The notes under the pieces were generated by a model. The model was not told where the DNA came from. It saw only the letters and a list, made by a program, of their open reading frames with translations, and did no database searches. Below are positions 57,914 to 64,000 of a stretch of 64,000 bases of DNA, piece by piece. The stretch's first letter is position 1. The number at the start of each line of letters is the position of its first letter. The stretch spans positions 620,001 to 684,000 of the forward strand of contig NZ_JAELYA010000002.1 in the NCBI RefSeq assembly GCF_017589465.1. The letters run 5' to 3'. This DNA comes from Pseudomonas schmalbachii (lineage in GTDB: Bacteria; Pseudomonadota; Gammaproteobacteria; Pseudomonadales; Pseudomonadaceae). Made by a program: the position numbers and the translations under genes.

Positions 57914-58984
57914 ATGTGGGACTGGAAGAAACGCGGCGGCTCCGTGCGCGATCGCGTCGACGATTCTGTGGACGATGTGCGTGCCTACTTCGGCGGCCCC
58001 TGGCTGAGCCGCGTGATTGGTGGGCTGCTCGGCGCCTACCTGCTGGTCGCCGGGGCGATCGGCTGGTACTGGAGCCAGGAGCCCGACCTGTTCCCGGTTC
58101 AGCAGAACGCCCAGGCTGCCGCCGAACAGGCCGGCCGGCAGATGGTGGTCGGCTACACCACGGTGGAAACCCTCAAGGAAGTCTCCAGCACCCTGCTGAA
58201 CAAGCCGGGCGGCTACATCAACAACGACATCTTCCCGCCGGGCCTGTGGCTGGACAACATGCCGAGCTGGGAATACGGCGTGCTGGTGCAGATCCGCGAC
58301 CTCACCCGTGCCATGCGCAAGGACTTCGCCCGCTCGCAGTCGCAGTCCACCGAAGATGCCGACCTGGCACGCGCCGAACCGCGCTTCAACTTCGACAACA
58401 AGAGCTGGGCGCTGCCGGCTTCCGAGTCGGAGTACCAGGAAGGCATCAAGTCGCTGGACCGCTACCTGGCTCGCCTGGCCGACCCGAACCAGCCCGGCGC
58501 GCAGTTCTACGCCCGCGCCGACAACCTGAACAACTGGCTGGGCGACGTCGCCACCCGCCTGGGTTCGCTGTCGCAGCGGCTGTCCGCCAGTGTCGGCCGG
58601 GTCAAGCTGAACACCAACATCAAGGCGCAGGCACAGCTCGCTCCGGGCGAGGCGCCGAAGGTCGAGGAAGAGATTCAGGAAACCCCCTGGCTGCAGATCG
58701 ACAACGTGTTCTATGAAGCCCGCGGCCAGGCCTGGGCGCTGTCGCACCTGCTGCGCGCCATCGAGGTCGACTTCGCCGACGTGCTGGCGAAGAAGAACGC
58801 CACGGTCAGCGTGCGGCAGATCATCCGCGAGCTGGAGGCCGCCCAGGACCCGCTGTGGAGCCCGATGGTGCTCAATGGCAGCGGCTTCGGCGTGCTGGCC
58901 AACCACTCGCTGGTGATGGCCAACTACATCTCCCGCGCCAACGCCGCGATCATCGACCTCCGTCAACTGCTGGCGCAGGGCTGA
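57914..58984 (+). CDS. DUF2333 family protein
   Basis: 356 aa: an N-terminal cytoplasmic stretch MWDWKKRGGSVRDRVDDSVDDV, one membrane helix (about 35-54, VIGGLLGAYLLVAGAIGWYW) and a large periplasmic helical domain (TVETLKEVSSTLLNKPGGYINNDIFPPGLWLDNMP is the family signature). Function unknown. AAGGAATTTGCC precedes the ATG; the 274 bp upstream to the chemoreceptor hold no other gene that I can support. Overlaps the Nudix gene by one base. Confidence 0.9.
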   Translation: MWDWKKRGGSVRDRVDDSVDDVRAYFGGPWLSRVIGGLLGAYLLVAGAIGWYWSQEPDLFPVQQNAQAAAEQAGRQMVVGYTTVETLKEVSSTLLNKPGGYINNDIFPPGLWLDNMPSWEYGVLVQIRDLTRAMRKDFARSQSQSTEDADLARAEPRFNFDNKSWALPASESEYQEGIKSLDRYLARLADPNQPGAQFYARADNLNNWLGDVATRLGSLSQRLSASVGRVKLNTNIKAQAQLAPGEAPKVEEEIQETPWLQIDNVFYEARGQAWALSHLLRAIEVDFADVLAKKNATVSVRQIIRELEAAQDPLWSPMVLNGSGFGVLANHSLVMANYISRANAAIIDLRQLLAQG

Positions 58985-59529
58985 TGGACGGGATCAGCGA
59001 CAAGGAGGCGGCGCACCGCGCCGCCTCGGATGCCGAAAACATCGCCTGGGTCGACGAACAGGACCAGTTGCTCGGCAGCCTGCCGCGCGCCGAACTGCGC
59101 GAGCGCGGGCTGATCGGCCGTGGCAGCTTCATCCTGCTGTTCAACAGCGCTGGTGATCTGTGCGTGCACCGGCGCACCCTGAGCAAGGCGCTCTATCCCG
59201 GCTACTGGGACCCGGCCGCCGGCGGCATGGTGCTGGTGGACGAGAGCTACGCGCTGTCCGCCGAGCGTGAGCTGGAGGAAGAGCTGGGCGTGGCCGGCGT
59301 GCCGCTGCGCGACCACGGCACCTTCTTCTTCGACGGGCCGGGCAACCGCCTGTGGTGCGCGGTGTTCTCCGCGGTGTGGGACGGGCCGCTGCGGCTGCAA
59401 CCGGAAGAGGTGATCGAGGCGCGCTTCATCGATCCGCGCGAAGCGGTAGCCGAGGCTGATTCGGGTGTGCCGTATTGTCCGGACTCGCTGGAGGCGTTGA
59501 GGCGGTATCTGGGGTCAGAGGGGGGTTGA
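58984..59529 (+). CDS. Nudix hydrolase (YfcD family)
   Basis: 181-aa pyrophosphohydrolase. The Nudix box is at about 79-101 (GGMVLVDESYALSAERELEE ELG: G-x5-E-x7-RELxEELG); the flanking IGRGSFILLFNSAGDLCVHRR and YPGYWDPAAGGMV are like YfcD and isopentenyl-diphosphate isomerase-type Nudix enzymes. Substrate unknown. Coupled to DUF2333 by TGATG. A repeat pair begins 4 bp after the stop. Confidence 0.9.
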   Translation: MDGISDKEAAHRAASDAENIAWVDEQDQLLGSLPRAELRERGLIGRGSFILLFNSAGDLCVHRRTLSKALYPGYWDPAAGGMVLVDESYALSAERELEEELGVAGVPLRDHGTFFFDGPGNRLWCAVFSAVWDGPLRLQPEEVIEARFIDPREAVAEADSGVPYCPDSLEALRRYLGSEGG

Positions 59530-59533
59530 GCTG

Positions 59534-59653
59534 CCCTCACCCCAGCCCTCTCCCGGAGGGAGAGGGGGCCGTTCGGAGCGGGCTGATGCACCGTGCCATC
59601 CTGCAACGCCAGGCAGTCCCCTCTCCCTCCGGGAGAGGGTTAGGGTGAGGGGG
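59534..59653. repeat. Inverted CCCTCTCCC repeat pair
   Basis: CCCTCACCCCAGCCCTCTCC and its inverted counterpart ending AGGGTTAGGGTGAGGGGG enclose about 50 bp; within each arm CTCTCCCGGAGGGAGAGG is itself palindromic. A second copy lies at 61012-61131. This is a common dispersed element in pseudomonads. Confidence 0.8.
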
Positions 59654-59699
59654 CATCCGCTGAGCAAAAAACGCTCACCCCTCTGAAACCCCTGCCATC

Positions 59700-59940
59700 A
59701 CTGCCACTGCAGAATCCTTCCCAAGCTTATCCACAGCCCTTCCAACAGAATCCGGGAATAACCCTTCGCGTCTTATCCACAGTCGCGCGAAAGGCTAACT
59801 GGTTGTTTATACAGAGCAAAAATCCACCGTTCAAAAAACACCCGATCCTCCGGAAAGCCCGCACGATGAGTCCTCCAGCGTTTGCCTCCCATCTTATCCA
59901 CAGCAACGCCCACAGATTCGCTGGAAAACTCCGGGAACCA
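59700..59940. other. Gene-free block with three perfect DnaA boxes
   Basis: TTATCCACA occurs three times on the plus strand (59727-59735, 59773-59781, 59894-59902) in about 175 bp, in a region that is AT-richer than its neighbours and holds no supportable gene. The 59530-60052 gap otherwise contains only the repeat pairs at either end. The candidate role is DnaA binding or titration. Confidence 0.65.
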
Positions 59941-59979
59941 ACATCAATCCATCCTACGGCCCCAACCGGAGGAGGTTCC

Positions 59980-60056
59980 GTAGGTTGGTGCTGAGCGCAG
60001 CGAAGCCCAACATTCCCCGCTCGACGTTGGGCTTCGCAAGCTCAGCGCCAACCTAC
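59980..60056. repeat. REP pair (BIME) after the cyclodeaminase gene
   Basis: Head-out inverted pair of the GTAGGTTGG repeat with a 15-bp centre. The right GTAG head holds the TAG stop (60053-60055) of the convergent cyclodeaminase-family gene. Confidence 0.88.
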
Positions 60057-60976
60057 GAGACCAGCAGGCGGGCGGCGATGAGGTCTTCCAGGGCGTAGCC
60101 GACGGATTTGAACAGGGTGATCTCGTCTTCCTTCTGGCGGTGCCCGTTGCCCTGCAGCAGGTCCCGCAGTTCGCTGTGGATATCTGCCTCGCCAATCACT
60201 CCCTCGGCCATCGGGATCAGCAGGTCGCCGGCCTCTTCCAGCGCGCCTTCGCGGGTATCGACGACGATGCGGGCGCGGCGCACCACTTCGTTGTCGGTCT
60301 CGCGCATGCTCGGCAGGAAGGCGCCGACCAGGTCGAGATGCACGCCCGGCCGCAGCCATTCGCCTAGCACGATAGGTTCTCGGGAGGTGGTGACGCAGGT
60401 GACGGTGTCGGCCAGCCCGACGCCTTCGCGCAGATCGGAGCAGGCGCGTACCGGATAGCCCTCTGCGACCAGCCGCTCGACCAGTGCCGCAACCTTGTCC
60501 GGCTGGCGGCCCCAGATGGCGATGTTGGTGTATTCGCGCACCACGCTGTGGGCGCGGACCATGTGCGCGGCGAGGGTGCCGCTACCGACGATCAACAGGC
60601 GCCGGGCGTCCTTGCGTGCCAGGTAGTCCGCCGCCAGCGCCGAAGTGCAGGCGGTGCGCCGGGCGGTGAGTTCGGAGGCTTCCAGCATCGCCAGCGGACG
60701 GCCGTTCTCGCCATCGAACAGGCAGAACAGCGCGGCCACCGCCGGCAGGTTGCGTGCGCCGTTGCCGGGGAACACGGTGACCAGCTTGACGCCGATATCC
60801 TGCCCCGGCCGCCAGACCGGCATGGTCAGCAGCGAGGCGTTCTCCGGCAGCACGTGGCAGCCACGCACCGGCGCCTCGCACGGCCCGGCCAGGCCGGCGC
60901 GCAGGGCTTCGATCAGTTGTGGATAAGCCAGACGTGCGGCTACGTCGGCGTTGGTGAGGAAACGCAGGTCGTGCAT
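60053..60976 (-). CDS. Ornithine cyclodeaminase/mu-crystallin family protein
   Basis: 307 aa from MHDLRFLTNADVAARLAYPQ behind AGGAAC. NAD-binding GSGTLAAHMVRAHSVVREYTNI (GxGxxAxxH), preceded by LEASELTARRTACTSALAADYLA, the typical OCD substrate region (RTxAxSALA), and VHLDLVGAFLPSMRETD. The family includes ornithine and lysine cyclodeaminases, alanine dehydrogenase and pyrroline reductases, so the reaction is open. Its stop codon comes from a REP element. Confidence 0.88.
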   Translation of the reverse strand: MHDLRFLTNADVAARLAYPQLIEALRAGLAGPCEAPVRGCHVLPENASLLTMPVWRPGQDIGVKLVTVFPGNGARNLPAVAALFCLFDGENGRPLAMLEASELTARRTACTSALAADYLARKDARRLLIVGSGTLAAHMVRAHSVVREYTNIAIWGRQPDKVAALVERLVAEGYPVRACSDLREGVGLADTVTCVTTSREPIVLGEWLRPGVHLDLVGAFLPSMRETDNEVVRRARIVVDTREGALEEAGDLLIPMAEGVIGEADIHSELRDLLQGNGHRQKEDEITLFKSVGYALEDLIAARLLVS

Positions 60977-61011
60977 GGGGATGTTCCTGAGCAAGTGGAG
61001 GCGGCCAAGAG

Positions 61012-61131
61012 CCCCTCACCCTAACCCTCTCCCAGAGGGAGAGGGAATCGTTCGGTGTGAGGCGGAGCTCCGCAATTACCCGCTACTCCGTGTAGCCCCC
61101 TCTCCCACCGGGAAAGGGCTGGGGTGAGGGG
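61012..61131. repeat. Second CCCTCTCCC inverted repeat pair
   Basis: Copy of the element at 59534: CCCTCACCCTAACCCTCTCC on the left and GGGAAAGGGCTGGGGTGAGG on the right, separated by about 60 bp. Together the two copies bracket the gene-free block and the cyclodeaminase gene. Confidence 0.8.
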
Positions 61132-61144
61132 AATGGAGCCAGCA

Positions 61145-61857
61145 TCAATGCCCACCCAGATACGCGTCGCGCACTTCCTGGTTACCCAGCAGTTCCGCTC
61201 CGCTGCCGCTCATGCGGATCTGCCCGTTGACCATCACGTAGCCACGGTCGGACAGCTTCAGCGCATGGTTGGCGTTCTGCTCGACGAGGAACAGCGTCAT
61301 GCCGCTCTTCGCCAGTTCGCGCAGGGTCTGGAAGATCTGCTTGACCACGATCGGCGCCAGCCCGAGGGACGGTTCGTCGAGCAGCAGCAGCTTCGGCCGG
61401 CTCATCAGCGCGCGGGCGATGGCGAGCATCTGCTGCTCGCCGCCGGACATGGTCATGGCGCGCTGGTTGCGCCGCTCCTTGAGGCGCGGGAACAGGTCGA
61501 ACATGCGCTGCATGTCCTCCTGGGCATGGTCCATGCCGATGGGAATGGTGCCCATCAGCAGGTTTTCCTCGACGCTCATGTCGGGGAACACCCGACGCCC
61601 TTCCGGGGACTGGGCGATGCCGTTGGAGGCGACGTAGTGCGCAGACTTCTGCCGGATGTCCTGGCCCCTGAAGAAGATATTCCCCGCGGCCGCGCGCGGC
61701 TGGCCGAAGATCGACATCAGCAGCGTGGACTTGCCGGCGCCGTTGGCGCCGATCAGCGCCACCGTCTCGCCTTCGTTGACCTGCAGGGACACCTTCTTCA
61801 GCGCCTGGATCGGTCCGTAGAACACATCGACATCACGGAATTCCAACATCGGCGCGG

Positions 61858-61861
<4 letters not shown>
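61145..61861 (-). CDS. braG: High-affinity branched-chain amino-acid ABC transporter ATPase BraG/LivF
   Basis: 238 aa. Walker A GANGAGKSTLLMSIFGQP, signature MSGGEQQMLAIARAL, Walker B LLLDEPSLGLAP (the SLGL variant typical of LivF), H-loop LVEQNANHAL. Starts at ATG in the braF stop (4 bp overlap). It ends the bra operon; the CCCTCTCCC repeat follows. Confidence 0.95.
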
Positions 61862-62738
<877 letters not shown>

Positions 62739-62742
<4 letters not shown>

Positions 62743-63992
62743 GGCGCCACCCCCTTGCGGGTGGCGAAGCCACTACGGTTGATGCGGATCAGCCCGCGCG
62801 GTCGCCAGATCATCATCAGCACCATGAGCATGCCGAACAGCAGCACGCGGTAGTCGGCGAAGGTGCGCAGCAGTTCCGGGGCGACGGTGAGGACGAAGGC
62901 GGCGATCACCACGCCGACCGTCGAGCCCATGCCGCCGAGCACGACGATGGCGAGGATCAGCGCCGACTCGAAGAAGGTGAACGACGACGGGTTGACGAAG
63001 CCCTGGTAGGTGGCGAAGAACACCCCAGCGAGGCCGGCGGTGGAGGCGCCGAGCATGAACGCCGAGAGCTTGACCAGCACGTGGTTGAGGCCCATGGAGC
63101 GGCACGCCACCTCATCCTCGCGCAGCGCTTCCCAGGCGCGGCCGACCGGCATGCGGGTCAGGCGGTGCTTGATGTAGAGGACAGCGATCACCACCAGGAA
63201 CAGCACGATGTAGATGAACAGGAACTTGAAGTTCTGGTTGTATTCGATGCCGAAGAACTCGTGGAACGGAACGCCGCCCTCCTTCGCCCGGCGGCCGAAC
63301 TCCAGCCCCATGAAGGTCGGTGCAGGCACGGACATGCCGTTCGGCCCGCCGGTAAAGGACAGCCAGTTGTTCAGCACCAGGCGAATGATCTCGCCGAAAC
63401 CAAGGGTCACGATCGCCAGGTAATCGCCGTGCATCCGTAACACCGGGAACCCCAGCAGCGCGCCGGAGAACGCAGCCAGCAATGCCGACAGCGGCAGCAA
63501 CGTCCAGAAGCCCAGGCCGAGGTAGTGGTAGCCCAGCGCCAGGCCGTAGGCGCCGATGGCGTAGAAGGCCACGTAGCCGAGGTCGAGCAGGCCGGCGAGA
63601 CCGACCACGATGTTCAGGCCGAGGCCGAGCAGCACGTAGATCAGGCCAAGGATGACCACGGTGAGCAGGTACTTGCTGGCGAAGAACGGGAAGATCACCG
63701 CGGCGACCAGAATCAGCGGGATGATCCAGCGCAGCCGCGACTTGTAGTCGTGGGGCAGCACGCTGATGCCGGAGTCTGAGGTCTCGAAGCGTTCGAGGAG
63801 GGCGACACCGGACCTGGTCTGCAGGAACAGGCTGAGCAGGAAGCGCCCCGCCATCACCGCGCCGATGATCCAGACCAGGCGGTCGATGTGCAGGTTGAAG
63901 CCGTAGCCATCGAGCACCACGCCGACGATCGGGCCGAACACGATCAGCGCGATCAGCCCGGCAAGGACGGTGTCCAGCAGGATCTTTTTCAT
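62739..63992 (-). CDS. braE: High-affinity branched-chain amino-acid ABC transporter permease BraE/LivM
   Basis: 417-aa inner-membrane permease with about ten helices; signature regions GLGLNIVVGLAGLLDLGYVAFYAIGAY and GRAWEALREDEVACRSMGLN (the EAA-like coupling loop). The N-terminal 90 residues carry extra helices as in BraE. The start is 8 bp from the window edge, so the rest of the operon (binding protein, BraD) should lie to the right. Works with BraF and BraG to import leucine, isoleucine and valine. Confidence 0.95.
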
Positions 63993-64000
63993 GTCGAAGC

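Noticed and set aside
59700..59940. Chromosomal origin of replication
   Set aside because: Three DnaA boxes but no dnaA, dnaN, recF, gyrB, rpmH or gidA nearby and no clear AT-rich unwinding 13-mers; a titration site is more likely.

Overview
The window is a GC-rich chromosomal segment from a Pseudomonas, most likely a relative of the P. aeruginosa / P. nitroreducens / P. citronellolis group. The evidence is gene content and order: miaB-ybeZ-ybeY-corC-lnt, leuS-lptE-holA, proA-nadD-rsfS-rlmH-mrdA-rodA-mltB-rlpA-dacC-ybeD-lipB-lipA, nrdR-ribD-ribE-ribBA-ribH-nusB-thiL-pgpA, a Zur-type zinc operon followed by an OprG-type porin, ccoG with a MocR regulator, and braEFG. It is mostly core genome, with one clear accessory island and several small scars. 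I ran no database search; assignments rest on motifs, lengths and remembered synteny.

Layout. 1-6.0 kb: a DUF1820 gene, then tRNA modification (miaB), the ybeZ-ybeY-corC RNA/ion cluster and the last lipoprotein acyltransferase lnt. 6.1-12.2 kb: a DUF218 envelope protein and a zinc-ribbon protein on the minus strand, then leuS-lptE-holA and a 50-codon arfA (ribosome rescue) with its characteristic internal hairpin. 12.4-13.7 kb: an SltB-type lytic transglycosylase lipoprotein. 13.8-19.6 kb: a complete chaperone-usher fimbrial operon (pilin, chaperone, usher, tip adhesin) with AT-richer flanks, the main accessory island. 19.7-30.8 kb: a long minus-strand block for lipoate synthesis, peptidoglycan elongation and recycling, ribosome maturation factors, NAD and proline synthesis. 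31-34.9 kb: mpg, a DedA-PAP2 fusion, a periplasmic cobalamin-type binding protein, a small membrane protein and ribA. 35-36.5 kb: a frameshifted gene remnant, a 140-bp MITE and a retropepsin-like protease. 36.6-42.9 kb: the riboflavin/thiamin/phosphatidylglycerol operon, with an FMN riboswitch between ribD and ribE. 43-45.6 kb: a YbaY lipoprotein, a methyltransferase, the YbbN co-chaperone and an unknown gene. 45.6-50 kb: a Zur-box-controlled zinc operon, then an OmpW/OprG porin with an ANR-like site. 50-55.4 kb: two sugar-nucleotide-type enzymes, a decayed DUF934 gene, ccoG and a MocR regulator. 55.5-61 kb: a possible 42-aa membrane peptide, a chemoreceptor, DUF2333, a Nudix hydrolase, a gene-free block with three perfect DnaA boxes, and an ornithine-cyclodeaminase-family gene. 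61-64 kb: the ATPases and second permease of a branched-chain amino-acid ABC transporter; the rest of that operon lies beyond the right edge.

The best second-look items are: a GTAG-headed palindromic REP/BIME family, six of whose eight loci abut gene stop codons and three of which supply the TAG stop itself; a MITE whose 3-bp target duplication is a stop codon; the DnaA-box cluster at 59.7-59.9 kb; arfA; a leader ORF and hairpin between the FMN riboswitch and ribE; and the DUF934 remnant next to ccoG. No CRISPR array, tRNA, rRNA, prophage or intact transposase gene was seen.
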